From the NCBI GenBank assembly GCA_947574055.1, contig CANPIC010000005.1, positions 1 through 64,000 on the forward strand: 64,000 nt of DNA, read 5' to 3'. The notes under the pieces were generated by a model that saw nothing but the letters and a program-made list of their open reading frames with translations, did no database searches and was not told where the DNA came from. The stretch is from an uncultured bacterium (lineage in GTDB: Bacteria; Bacillota; Clostridia; Lachnospirales; Lachnospiraceae). This document shows positions 17,594-26,255 of the stretch, piece by piece (the stretch's first letter is position 1; each line of letters starts with the position of its first letter). Made by a program: the position numbers and the translations under genes.

Positions 17594-18664
17594 GTGCATA
17601 AACTGATTGATCTTCAGCATATCACCAAGGCATTTGATCAGAATATTGTGCTGGATGATATGAGTCTTTACATACGGGAAAATGAATTTCTTACCCTGTT
17701 GGGTCCCAGTGGATGTGGTAAGACTACGACACTGCGTATTATCGGTGGTTTTGAAAGTCCTGATACGGGGCAGGTTATCTTTGACGGAACAGATATCACA
17801 TCCTGGCCGCCTAACAGGCGTCCTCTGAATACCGTGTTCCAGAAATATGCCCTCTTTCCCCACATGGATATCGGGGAAAATATTGCCTTTGGGCTGCGGA
17901 TCAAGAACAAACCCCAGACATATATCCGGGACAAGATCCGCTATGCTCTCAAACTGGTCAATCTGGAAGGATATGAGAAGCGGATGCCCGATTCTCTCAG
18001 CGGCGGTCAGCAGCAGCGAATCGCCATCGCCAGGGCAATCGTCAATGAACCACGGGTGCTTCTGCTGGACGAACCGCTGGGCGCACTGGATCTGAAACTG
18101 CGACAGGATATGCAGTATGAACTGATCCGTCTGAAAAATGAACTGGGAATCACTTTTATCTATGTCACTCATGATCAGGAAGAAGCTCTTACCATGTCAG
18201 ACACCATTGTCGTCATGAATCAGGGCTATATTCAGCAGATCGGTACGCCGGAAATGATTTATAACGAACCCGAAAACGCCTTTGTAGCTGATTTCATCGG
18301 TGACAGCAATATCATAGACGGCACGATGATCCGCGATGAACTGGTGGAAATACTGGGTGCCCGCTTTGCCTGTGTGGACAGGGGATTCGGCGAAAACAAG
18401 CCGGTGGATGTCGTCATCCGCCCCGAGGATGTGGAGCTGACCCTGCCTGAGAAAGGTATCCTGCAGGGTGTCGTAAGCCATGTGATTTTCAAAGGAGTTC
18501 ACTATGAGATGGAAGTCATGGCTGCCGGTTTTGAATGGCTGGTGCAGTCCACAAAAATGTTTTCTGTCGGTACACAGGTCGGGTTGTCTGTCGAGCCGTT
18601 TAACATTCAGATCATGAATAAGCCAGCGTCCGAGGATGAGGAGGCAATCGGAGTCAATGAATAA
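17594..18664 (+). CDS. potA: Spermidine/putrescine ABC transporter ATP-binding protein PotA
   Basis: This is the ATPase of a polyamine importer, 356 residues from the chosen start. It has Walker [13 protein letters not shown] near residue 37, signature [14 protein letters not shown] near residue 134, Walker [13 protein letters not shown] near residue 154, the switch His in YVTHDQEEA, and a C-terminal TOBE-like domain. The GTG at 17594 has GGAGGG 7 nt upstream. The ATG six bases earlier is too close to that site, so GTG is preferred. It overlaps potB. Confidence 0.94.
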   Translation: MHKLIDLQHITKAFDQNIVLDDMSLYIRENEFLTLLGPSGCGKTTTLRIIGGFESPDTGQVIFDGTDITSWPPNRRPLNTVFQKYALFPHMDIGENIAFGLRIKNKPQTYIRDKIRYALKLVNLEGYEKRMPDSLSGGQQQRIAIARAIVNEPRVLLLDEPLGALDLKLRQDMQYELIRLKNELGITFIYVTHDQEEALTMSDTIVVMNQGYIQQIGTPEMIYNEPENAFVADFIGDSNIIDGTMIRDELVEILGARFACVDRGFGENKPVDVVIRPEDVELTLPEKGILQGVVSHVIFKGVHYEMEVMAAGFEWLVQSTKMFSVGTQVGLSVEPFNIQIMNKPASEDEEAIGVNE

Positions 18665-19469
18665 AAAAACACTTGCTTTTCCCTATGTATTTTGGGCTGC
18701 CGCTTTTATCGTCATCCCGCTGTGTATGGTATTTTACTATGGCATGACAGATAAAACCGGTGCCTTTACGCTGTCCAATATCATAACGATAGCAACCGCA
18801 GAACATTCTAAGGCGCTCCTGCTATCCCTTGAATTGTCATTTGTCAGCACTGTCATCTGTTTTATTCTGGCCTATCCTCTTGCCATGATGCTGACAAATA
18901 TGCATGTGAGCACTCACAGCTTTATCGTGCTGATCTTCATCCTTCCCATGTGGATGAACTTTCTGCTCCGCACGCTTGCCTGGCAGACCTTATTAGAAAA
19001 AACAGGTGTTATTAATAATGTTCTGGCATTTTTGCACCTGCCGGCTTTGGATATCATCAATACCCCCGGCGCCATTATCCTCGGTATGGTCTATAACTTC
19101 CTGCCATTTATGGTACTGCCCATTTATAACGCCCTCTGCAAGATCGACGGCAATGTAATCAATGCCGCAAGGGATCTGGGGGCAAATGGCATACAGACCT
19201 TTTTGCGCATCACGCTTCCGCTGTCGCTGCCGGGTATTATCAGCGGTATTACCATGGTATTTATCCCGGCGCTGACCACCTTTGTCATCAGTACCCTGCT
19301 GGGGGGCAGTAAGATCCTGCTGATCGGCAATGTGATCGAACAGGAATTCACACAGACCGGTAACTGGCACCTGGGCAGCGGACTTTCCATCGTTTTGATG
19401 ATCTTTATTATTGTCAATATGGTCGTGGAAGCCGTATTTGACCGGGAAGGAGAGGGAAACAAGCTATGA
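18657..19469 (+). CDS. potB: Spermidine/putrescine ABC transporter permease PotB
   Basis: The 270-residue integral membrane protein has six predicted helices. The EAA loop ([20 protein letters not shown], near residue 170) is typical of binding-protein-dependent permeases and contacts PotA. Its ATG at 18657 overlaps the potA stop by 8 nt with GGAG just upstream; an earlier in-frame ATG inside potA is less likely. It ends in a 4-nt overlap with potC, so the permeases are translated together. Confidence 0.93.
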   Translation: MNKKTLAFPYVFWAAAFIVIPLCMVFYYGMTDKTGAFTLSNIITIATAEHSKALLLSLELSFVSTVICFILAYPLAMMLTNMHVSTHSFIVLIFILPMWMNFLLRTLAWQTLLEKTGVINNVLAFLHLPALDIINTPGAIILGMVYNFLPFMVLPIYNALCKIDGNVINAARDLGANGIQTFLRITLPLSLPGIISGITMVFIPALTTFVISTLLGGSKILLIGNVIEQEFTQTGNWHLGSGLSIVLMIFIIVNMVVEAVFDREGEGNKL

Positions 19470-20248
19470 AAAAGACACTGCGTAATTTTTATATCGCGCT
19501 TATATTTCTGTTTTTATATGCGCCTATTGTGACTTTGATCGTGCTGTCCTTCAACGCCAGCCGCTCCCGGGCAAAATGGGGCGGTTTCACGCTGAAATGG
19601 TATCAGTCCATGTTCCGCAACGATGCCATCCTGCAGGCATTGTCCAATACATTGCTGATCGCGTTTCTCTCTGCGCTGGCAGCCACTGTTATCGGAACGG
19701 TGGCCTGTCTCTCCATGCAGGCGATGAAACGCAGGCACCGGGCCGTTATTATGGGTATCACCAATATTCCCATGCTCAATGCGGACATTGTCACCGGTAT
19801 CTCCCTTATGCTTCTGTTCATCACACTGGGGCTGCGGTTTGGATTTATGACCATACTGCTCTCTCACATTACCTTCAATATCCCTTATGTGATCCTGAGC
19901 GTCATGCCGCGCATGAGACAGCTCAACCCCAGCCTTTATGAAGCAGCACTTGACCTGGGAGCCTCTCATATGCAGGCATTTTTTAAAGTCGTGTTTCCGG
20001 ATATCCTGCCCGGCGTTCTCTCCGGCTTCCTGATGGCCTTTACCATGTCTCTGGATGATTTTATTATCACCCACTTTACGAAAGGCCCCGGCGTGGATAC
20101 CCTGTCCACCAAAATATACACGGAAGTCAAAAAGGGCATCAAGCCGGAAATGTATGCACTGTCTACGCTGATCTTTGTGACAGTACTGATTCTGCTCTTT
20201 CTGGTCAACAGACCATCGGCTGTGAAAAAGGAAACACAGACCTCATAG
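19466..20248 (+). CDS. potC: Spermidine/putrescine ABC transporter permease PotC
   Basis: The 260-residue second permease subunit has six predicted helices. Its EAA loop contains YEAALDLGASHMQAFFKVVF near residue 157, and SLDDFIITHF near residue 194 is characteristic of PotC. The start ATGA overlaps the potB stop by 4 nt and follows GGAGAGG. PotB and PotC form the membrane channel. Confidence 0.93.
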   Translation: MKKTLRNFYIALIFLFLYAPIVTLIVLSFNASRSRAKWGGFTLKWYQSMFRNDAILQALSNTLLIAFLSALAATVIGTVACLSMQAMKRRHRAVIMGITNIPMLNADIVTGISLMLLFITLGLRFGFMTILLSHITFNIPYVILSVMPRMRQLNPSLYEAALDLGASHMQAFFKVVFPDILPGVLSGFLMAFTMSLDDFIITHFTKGPGVDTLSTKIYTEVKKGIKPEMYALSTLIFVTVLILLFLVNRPSAVKKETQTS

Positions 20249-20326
20249 ACTTTGACCAATTATGATAAATAACATCTATTATTTCATAATCAACCTATAA
20301 AATTTATGATAAGTGAGGTAAAAAAC

Positions 20327-21388
20327 ATGAAAAAAAGAATTCTGACTCTGCTCCTGCTTGGCATAAGCATCCTGTCACTCACAGCCTGCGGCAAAAATCA
20401 AAGCGGTGAAAACGGAGAAGTCGTTGTCTACAACTGGGGAGAATATATAGATCCCGATGTGATCACCTCTTTTGAAGAGGAAACAGGAATCCGGGTTATC
20501 TATGATGAATTTGAGACTAATGAGATTATGTACCCCAAAGTGGAAGCCGGCGCCTCAGCCTATGATGTTGTCTGCCCTTCCGACTATATGATCAAAAAAA
20601 TGATCGACAATGATCTGCTGGCCAAACTCGACTTTGAGAAAATCCCCAACGCCAAGAAATACATCGGCCAACAGTATTATGACCAGTCCCGCGAATTTGA
20701 TCCCGGCAATGAATACTCCATCCCCTACTGCTGGGGCACGGTAGGAATCCTTTATAACAAAACAATGGTGACAGAGCCCGTGGATTCATGGGATATTCTC
20801 TGGGATGAAACATATGCAGATAACATCCTGATGCAGGATTCCGTCAGAGATGCCTTCATGGTTGCCCTGAAACGTGCCGGCGCTTCCATGAACTCTCTCG
20901 ATGAGACTCAGCTGCAGGAGGCAAAAGATATGCTGATCGCCCAGAAACCGCTGGTACAGGCTTATGTCATCGACCAGGTCAGAGATAAAATGATTGGTGG
21001 TGAGGCCGCTCTGGGTGTGATTTATTCCGGCGAAGCCATCTATACCCAGCGTGAAAATGCAGACCTGGAATATGTGATTCCCAAAGAAGGCACCAATGTC
21101 TGGATTGATTCCTGGGTCATCCCCAAAAACGCACCCAACCGGGAAAACGCGGAAAAATTTATTGATTACATGTGCCGCCCGGAAATTGCCCTGCAAAACT
21201 TTGAATATATCACCTACTCCACCCCCAACGAGGGCGCCCGGGAACTGATTGAAGATGAGGATATCAAAAATTCCCCCATCGCTTTCCCAGACCTCTCCCA
21301 GTACCAGAATCTGGAAACCTTCTCCTACCTGGGCGAAGAAGGCGATGCACTTTACAATGAACTGTGGAAAGAAGTAAAATCAGAATAA
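20327..21388 (+). CDS. potD: Spermidine/putrescine-binding lipoprotein PotD
   Basis: The 353-residue substrate-binding lipoprotein has a signal peptide with lipobox LTAC (Cys near residue 21), so it is anchored outside the membrane. The mature part has the bilobed binding fold with VVVYNWGEYIDPDV near residue 34 and YNKTMV near the hinge, which are typical of PotD/PotF. The ATG at 20327 is preceded by GAGG; the earlier in-frame ATG lacks a site. It closes the operon before a strong terminator. Confidence 0.93.
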   Translation: MKKRILTLLLLGISILSLTACGKNQSGENGEVVVYNWGEYIDPDVITSFEEETGIRVIYDEFETNEIMYPKVEAGASAYDVVCPSDYMIKKMIDNDLLAKLDFEKIPNAKKYIGQQYYDQSREFDPGNEYSIPYCWGTVGILYNKTMVTEPVDSWDILWDETYADNILMQDSVRDAFMVALKRAGASMNSLDETQLQEAKDMLIAQKPLVQAYVIDQVRDKMIGGEAALGVIYSGEAIYTQRENADLEYVIPKEGTNVWIDSWVIPKNAPNRENAEKFIDYMCRPEIALQNFEYITYSTPNEGARELIEDEDIKNSPIAFPDLSQYQNLETFSYLGEEGDALYNELWKEVKSE

Positions 21389-21401
21389 TGATCCCAAAAA
21401 C

Positions 21402-21457
21402 GTGCGCCGCAAGGCGCACTATGAAAAAAACGGCAGGCATGTGCGCTGCCGTTTTTT
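21402..21457. terminator. Double hairpin terminator between potD and trpS
   Basis: A first hairpin GTGCGCC-GCAA-GGCGCAC (21402-21419) has a GNRA-type tetraloop. A second, AAAAAACGGCAG...CTGCCGTTTTTT (21425-21457), has A and T tracts on both sides, so it can stop transcription from potD and from the convergent trpS. Confidence 0.8.
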
Positions 21458-21514
21458 CGGTTCTGCCGCGACGTATCTCTTTCCAAAGACAATCCGTTTC
21501 TTACCGGCCATCGT

Positions 21515-22519
21515 TTATCTGATCCGTTCCGGAAAGCCGATTTTCTTCTGCACCTTGCGCAGTGTTTTAGTGGCATAATATCCGGCTTTTTCCGCATTGT
21601 TTTTAATCACGCTGTCTATATATGCTTTATCTCTGGAAAGTTCCTCAAATCTCTTCTGCAGGGGCTGCAGCACATCTGCCACTGCCTCACCGACAGCCAG
21701 CTTAAATTCCCCATATCCCTTTCCTGCAAACTCCTGCACCGTTTCCTCCGGAGTTTTGCCGGTACATGCGCAGTAAATATCAATCAGATTGCGGATCCCC
21801 GGCTGCTCTTCCCGATAAGCGACCACCGTTTCCGAATCAGTTACAGCACGCTTGCACTTGCGGATCACCGTGTCTTTGTCATCCGTCAGATAAATACTGG
21901 CATTGGGATTCTCATCGGACTTCGACATCTTTTTTGCAGGATTCTGCAGACTCATAATCTTGGCCCCTACCTTGCCGATATATGGCTCCGGAATCGTAAA
22001 CACATCCCCGTAGATGGCGTTAAAACGCTGTGCAATATCCCTTGTAATCTCCAGATGCTGCAGCTGGTCTTTTCCCACCGGCACCACATCTGCCTGATAC
22101 AGCAAAATATCCGCCGCCATCAGCACCGGATATGTATACAATCCCGCATTGATATTATCCGCATGCTTTGCCGCCTTATCCTTGAACTGTGTCATCCGGT
22201 TCAGCTCACCCATATACGTAAAACAATTCAGTATCCAGGCCAACTCCGCATGACCCGATACATGAGACTGATAATAAATACAGTTTTTCTCCGGGTCCAG
22301 CCCCGCCGCAATATATAAAGTCAAAAGACTCCTGGCCCGCTTTCTCAGTTCCGCCGGATCCTGTCTGACTGTAATGGAATGCATGTCCACCACGGAATAA
22401 AAACATTCATACTCATCACTCAGAGAAACCCAGTTTTTCAGCGCACCCAGATAGTTTCCCAGTGTCAGAGAACCTGTGGCCTGCATACCACTGAAAAGCA
22501 CCTTTTTATCACCCAGCAT
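21515..22519 (-). CDS. trpS: Tryptophan--tRNA ligase
   Basis: The 334-residue class I synthetase charges tRNA-Trp. Its HIGH-like motif is TGSLTLGNYLG near residue 16, and the KMSKS motif is KKMSKSDEN near residue 193. The amino-acid pocket is visible in VLMAADILLYQADVVPVGKDQLQHLE. A good promoter lies about 80 nt upstream. No T-box core was found in the leader, so the common T-box control of trpS in this group seems to be absent here. Confidence 0.96.
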   Translation of the reverse strand: MLGDKKVLFSGMQATGSLTLGNYLGALKNWVSLSDEYECFYSVVDMHSITVRQDPAELRKRARSLLTLYIAAGLDPEKNCIYYQSHVSGHAELAWILNCFTYMGELNRMTQFKDKAAKHADNINAGLYTYPVLMAADILLYQADVVPVGKDQLQHLEITRDIAQRFNAIYGDVFTIPEPYIGKVGAKIMSLQNPAKKMSKSDENPNASIYLTDDKDTVIRKCKRAVTDSETVVAYREEQPGIRNLIDIYCACTGKTPEETVQEFAGKGYGEFKLAVGEAVADVLQPLQKRFEELSRDKAYIDSVIKNNAEKAGYYATKTLRKVQKKIGFPERIR

Positions 22520-22589
22520 TACGATACCTCCGCTTCTAATTCAGTTTGTTTTTTCTGTTTCTTCTTTTAGTCTTTCGCTGATTCCACTC

Positions 22590-22619
22590 ATTATAACAGC
22601 CATAACAGCCGTTATGCAA
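22590..22619 (-). promoter_or_regulatory. Predicted sigma-A promoter for trpS
   Basis: On the minus strand TTGCAT (22614-22619) and TATAAT (22590-22595) are spaced by 18 nt, and TG precedes the -10 box by one base (extended -10). Confidence 0.6.
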
Positions 22620-22659
22620 CGCTTCCTTGCGGCCGGCATTGTTTACACCTTCAAAACCC

Positions 22660-22687
22660 GTCCGCAGAACCAAAAGGTTCTGCGGAC
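22660..22687 (-). terminator. Hairpin downstream of the cysteine-rich gene
   Basis: A perfect 12-bp inverted repeat with a 4-nt loop (GTCCGCAGAACC, AAAA, GGTTCTGCGGAC on the plus strand) lies about 43 nt past the stop of the cysteine-rich gene. On the minus strand it is followed by GGGTTTTG, so termination is plausible though the U tract is short. Confidence 0.6.
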
Positions 22688-22729
22688 CACTGGCAATCGC
22701 CAATCCTGTTTTTTCCGGTTTCACAACAG

Positions 22730-23149
22730 TCAGTCATTGCACCCGCAGGGGGAACAGGGAAATACAGGCGGTCTGGGAGGCATCGGCGGCACCGGATCAC
22801 ACCCGCAGCCACAGTTATTGTCACAATCGCAGCCCGTATGACAGCCGCAGTTATTAGTATTGTCATTGCCGCAGCCACAGCCGATATTGATGCCACAATT
22901 ATTATTATTATCATTGCCACAATTACAGCCACAGCCGATGTTGATGCCGCAATTATTGTCATTGCCACTGTCACAGCCACAGCCCACATTGGCACCACAA
23001 TTATTATTGTCATTACACCCGCAGCCAACGTTGATATTGCAGTCCGTATGACAGCCACAGCCATTGTTATTGCCACAGCCACAGCCGATGCTGCATCCCT
23101 TACCATGATGACAGCAACAGATTAAAATGAGCCAGCATAAAAAATTCAT
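22730..23149 (-). CDS. Cysteine/glycine/asparagine-rich repeat protein, possible spore-surface protein
   Basis: I count 32 cysteines in 139 residues. The N-terminus (MNFLCWLILICCCHH) is hydrophobic. The body is built from imperfect repeats of about 16 residues with the pattern NNCGINIGCGCN. The tail is Pro-rich, ending PCSPCGCND. AGGAG stands 10 nt before the ATG, and a sigma-K-like promoter lies upstream, so the frame is believable although both strands have long open frames in this repeat. I know no named family. Candidates are a disulfide-crosslinked spore coat or exosporium protein, or a metal-binding protein. The regular repeats and the promoter favour the first. Confidence 0.7.
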   Translation of the reverse strand: MNFLCWLILICCCHHGKGCSIGCGCGNNNGCGCHTDCNINVGCGCNDNNNCGANVGCGCDSGNDNNCGINIGCGCNCGNDNNNNCGINIGCGCGNDNTNNCGCHTGCDCDNNCGCGCDPVPPMPPRPPVFPCSPCGCND

Positions 23150-23177
23150 ATTTCTTTTACTCCTTTTTTTATATGAA

Positions 23178-23204
23178 TATTCTATGCTTCTGCCCGGTTT
23201 TCGT
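23178..23204 (-). promoter_or_regulatory. Sigma-K-like promoter for the cysteine-rich gene
   Basis: On the minus strand the -10 CATAGAATA (23178-23186) fits CATANNNTA, and AC (23203-23204) stands 16 nt upstream, matching the sigma-K pattern known from Bacillus. The predicted start leaves a leader of about 25 nt with the AGGAG site. The match rests on few bases. Confidence 0.45.
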
Positions 23205-23206
23205 GA

Positions 23207-23767
23207 CTACCTGGCAATATGATACCCTTTTTTCCTTTGGGCGCGGATATAGGCAAATGTTTTTCTTTCACCCTTTTCGGCCAGCAGCCGCAATAACTTT
23301 TCCAGTCTCTTTCTTGTATAGGGATGCAGGAAAGACTCCATTCTGCCCACACCCTTTTCATAATACGTAAGAGGATCCCGGTCCGTATAAGCCCTGCCGT
23401 TATAAATCTTGGATGCGGCGATCCTGTCCATAAGCATCTCTATGATATAACGGTCCGGCATGGGAGCAGGCTGCATCCCGTTTTTGCACTGCCGCTCATC
23501 CGAACTGTAATCCAGCCAGTATTCATAATGATGTTTATTCCTCCCTTTATGATGAAGCCATGCGGAAGAATAGCCTCTTGCTTCCCGCTCTGCATTGTTG
23601 GGACTGCGGTTCCCCTGGAAATATCTGGCGCCCACCCAGAATTCAGAGGGAGAATATTTGGACAGATCATGCAACAGACCCTGTTTATACAGCCCAACGG
23701 CAAAGCAGCCCTTCATTACCAGCAGTTTGTGACTGGTAATCGTCTTGAAATGTTTCCATATATGCAT
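23207..23767 (-). CDS. DUF5662-like protein
   Basis: The 186-residue protein has conserved LLHDLSKYSPSEFW near residue 31 and WLHHKGRNKHHYEYWLDY near residue 70, rich in His and Asp. That pattern, which I associate with DUF5662, looks like a metal site of the HD type, but no activity is known to me. There is no signal peptide. It overlaps the start of the isoamylase-like gene by one base, so the two are co-translated. Confidence 0.7.
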   Translation of the reverse strand: MHIWKHFKTITSHKLLVMKGCFAVGLYKQGLLHDLSKYSPSEFWVGARYFQGNRSPNNAEREARGYSSAWLHHKGRNKHHYEYWLDYSSDERQCKNGMQPAPMPDRYIIEMLMDRIAASKIYNGRAYTDRDPLTYYEKGVGRMESFLHPYTRKRLEKLLRLLAEKGERKTFAYIRAQRKKGYHIAR

Positions 23768-25584
23768 TACTTTTCTTCCTTTTTTCTTTTCTTTTCCGCC
23801 CGGTACACCCGGACAGAGCGCCCCTCCGCCACTATCACACTGCCGGCCCGGACTTCTTCTTCCTGCACCGCTTCACTGAGCGCTGTATCCAGACAAAGTT
23901 GCCACTGCATATCCCGTGAAATTTTGGGCAGCGCAAATTCATGCGGTTCCCAGTGCATATTATAAGCTGTATAAAAAGAAGAATCCTCCCGGCCATCCGG
24001 ATTTTTTACATATCTTCCACAGTACATAACCCCGGCATAAAAGCTGTCGCTGTCCAGGGAAGGACGCCATGCCTCCCGACCATGCACCGAGATATCGGGA
24101 CAACCATAACTGAGATAATCCATGCCCTGCAGCGGCTTTTCCTGCCTAAACACCCCATGCGCAAGCCGGAATGCGATCAGATTTCTTGTAAATTCATACA
24201 TTTTCCGGCCCGAGCGCAGCAGCTTCCAGTCAATCCAGGTAACAGCATTATCCTGACAATATGGATTGTTATTGCCTTCCTGCGTCTGTCCAAATTCATC
24301 CCCGCTCTGCAGATAGGGTGTCCCCTGAGAAAGAAACAGCAAAGACAATGCGTTGCGCACCTGCTTTTGCCGGAGCATCTGTACCGTCCGCTTTCTGGAA
24401 CGGCCTTCCGCGCCGCAGTTCCAGCTGTTATTTTGGTCTGTACCGTCCCGATTGTCCTCTCCGTTATCCTCGTTATGCTTTCTGTCATAAGAGACAAGAT
24501 CCATCAGGGTAAAACCGTTGTATCCTGCCATACAATTAATGATGCCCACATTTTCCTCATTGTTTCGTAGGCAGTGCAGCATAACTCTCACACATCCGCT
24601 GTCCCCTTTCAGCGCCCGCCGCATATCACGGGTAAAGCCCTCCTGCCAGAATCCCAGATTTTTCCCCGAAACCTTGGCGGCTTCCCGGTGGATCTCCTCG
24701 CGGGAAAAATACTCAAAGATCAACTTGGTATCCTGCAAAAAAGGGTCCGGAAAAAGCAGGGAAGGCGGCAGCCTCTTTCCAATCAGATGAAACCCATCCA
24801 CATGATATTCCTCCACCCAGAAATGAAGGATATCCGGTATCTCTCCCACCGGATAATCTTCCGGAAAATAAAGCTGCATCAGCACTTCAATCCCTGCCTT
24901 GTGAAGTGCTCTGACCATATCCTTCACTTCAGACGATGCATCTTTCCCATAAGCATATGCACTCTTAGGGGCATAATAATACCCCTGCTTAAATCCCCAG
25001 TAATTAATTTTCTCCCTGTCTTCTTTCTGGTACTGCCCCTGTATCCGCTCGAACTCATCAAACTCCCAGGCTGGCATCAGCGCCACCGCCGTAATGCCCA
25101 GTTCTTTTAAATAAGGTATTTTTTCCTGAACTCCGGCAAATGTTCCCTTTTTTTTCACGCCGGAAGAAGTGTGCCTGGTAAATCCCCTCACATGGATACC
25201 ATAAATCACCGACTCACTGTATGGCCGTCTGGGAGCCTTATCCTCTGTCCAGTCATAGACCTTACCCGGCAGCTGATAACGGATTTCTCCTTTTTCACGT
25301 CCGTATTCCCGCATGCCGGTCACACCTCTGGCATAAAGATCCGCTACCGCCACACCGTCCACATAATAGCGATAGCTGTCGGCCTCCCGCGGAATATCCT
25401 CCACCAACACACTGTACATCCTTCCCTGTCTGTAACTGTCCGGCACCGGGATACTCATAAGTTCTTTTTCTCCGGCATAAACCATGATCCTCACATCGCT
25501 GGCCGGACTCTTTATCTGAAATACAAATTGGAACGATTTCCCCGTTGCCGTAACACCTTTTGGATAAAAATTTCCCTTCCTCAT
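23767..25584 (-). CDS. GH13 isoamylase/debranching-enzyme-like protein, probably inactive
   Basis: The 605-residue protein aligns with glycogen debranching enzymes: an N-terminal carbohydrate-binding-like domain, then the barrel with YGIHVRGFT near residue 130 and the isoamylase block KHNEDNGEDNRDG near residue 380. Two of three catalytic positions are changed. The nucleophile segment, normally VDGFRFD, reads VDGFHLI. The transition-state segment, normally AHDGFTL, reads GYNGFTL. The acid/base Glu may remain in LIFEYF. The gene is full length, so this looks like a pseudoenzyme rather than a decaying gene; carbohydrate binding or a scaffold role is possible. GGAAGG supports the start. Confidence 0.8.
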   Translation of the reverse strand: MRKGNFYPKGVTATGKSFQFVFQIKSPASDVRIMVYAGEKELMSIPVPDSYRQGRMYSVLVEDIPREADSYRYYVDGVAVADLYARGVTGMREYGREKGEIRYQLPGKVYDWTEDKAPRRPYSESVIYGIHVRGFTRHTSSGVKKKGTFAGVQEKIPYLKELGITAVALMPAWEFDEFERIQGQYQKEDREKINYWGFKQGYYYAPKSAYAYGKDASSEVKDMVRALHKAGIEVLMQLYFPEDYPVGEIPDILHFWVEEYHVDGFHLIGKRLPPSLLFPDPFLQDTKLIFEYFSREEIHREAAKVSGKNLGFWQEGFTRDMRRALKGDSGCVRVMLHCLRNNEENVGIINCMAGYNGFTLMDLVSYDRKHNEDNGEDNRDGTDQNNSWNCGAEGRSRKRTVQMLRQKQVRNALSLLFLSQGTPYLQSGDEFGQTQEGNNNPYCQDNAVTWIDWKLLRSGRKMYEFTRNLIAFRLAHGVFRQEKPLQGMDYLSYGCPDISVHGREAWRPSLDSDSFYAGVMYCGRYVKNPDGREDSSFYTAYNMHWEPHEFALPKISRDMQWQLCLDTALSEAVQEEEVRAGSVIVAEGRSVRVYRAEKKRKKEEK

Positions 25585-25922
25585 TGGCTGCCTTCCTTTT
25601 CAAGTAATGAAATCCATAAAATCCATGGTATGTTTACTGGTTTCCTGCTTCTTCGTTCGTGTCTGCCCATGTTAAACATATAATAACAGCATGTCCGCAA
25701 ACGGACATCTTCACTCGGATAATAGTGTCATCAGCTGCCGGACTGCCGGCATGCTGCTGTGCGCCCAGCCCAAGTAATCGTTCCTATTATAACATATAAA
25801 AGGGAGTCGATGCGACGATTTTATTTGATTTTGTACAATAGTTTTTATCACACTTTACATTTCTCTGATCTTTTTGTACAATGAGAGGGAACAATAAACT
25901 CTGGGAAAGGAAGGTATATGGT
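25585..25922. other. Divergent intergenic region
   Basis: No gene is seen between the isoamylase-like gene and the DUF1292 gene. It holds a short hairpin, TGTCCG-CAAA-CGGACA at 25693-25708, without a U tract, and the promoter of the DUF1292 gene. Confidence 0.5.
25854..25882 (+). promoter_or_regulatory. Predicted sigma-A promoter for the DUF1292 gene
   Basis: TTTACA (25854-25859) and TACAAT (25877-25882) are 17 nt apart. Its position rules out the upstream in-frame start at 25881 and supports the ATG at 25923. Confidence 0.6.
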
Positions 25923-26246
25923 ATGGGAAACCGCGGGGAACTGGATGAAGAGATGACAGTGGAACTGGATCTGGAAGACGGTTCAAAAGTGACATGTGCC
26001 ATTATCACGATTCTGACTCTGCAAAATCAGGATTACATTGCCCTTCTTCCATTGGATGAAAAAGGTGAGAATACGGACGGAGAAGTATGGTTCTATCGTT
26101 ATCACGAAGACGAGAATGACCCTGATGCGGAGCCGGAACTGACTTACATCGAGGATGAAGCGGAATATGAGATCGTTGCTGATGTTTTTGACGAATATCT
26201 GGATCATGAAGAATTTGACGAACTCGTGGAAGAAGAAGATTTTTAA
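25923..26246 (+). CDS. DUF1292 family protein
   Basis: The 107-residue, very acidic protein fits DUF1292 (YrzB-like), small Firmicutes proteins with a beta-rich core (VTCAIITILTLQNQDYIALLP near residue 22, with EVWFYRYHED) and an acidic helical tail. The function is unknown. AAGGAAGG precedes the ATG. It stands alone on this strand and ends 9 nt from the convergent helicase gene. Confidence 0.8.
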   Translation: MGNRGELDEEMTVELDLEDGSKVTCAIITILTLQNQDYIALLPLDEKGENTDGEVWFYRYHEDENDPDAEPELTYIEDEAEYEIVADVFDEYLDHEEFDELVEEEDF

Positions 26247-26255
26247 CCATCACAG

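Noticed and set aside
22520-22729. Possible T-box leader of trpS
   Set aside because: No T-box core or antiterminator-like sequence was found. The gap holds only a promoter and the terminator of the preceding gene.
22651-23125. Long Ala/Ile/Thr/Val-rich open frames on both strands over the Cys-rich gene
   Set aside because: They are shadows of the repeat in other frames and lack supporting ribosome binding sites. The Cys-rich frame has AGGAG and a promoter.
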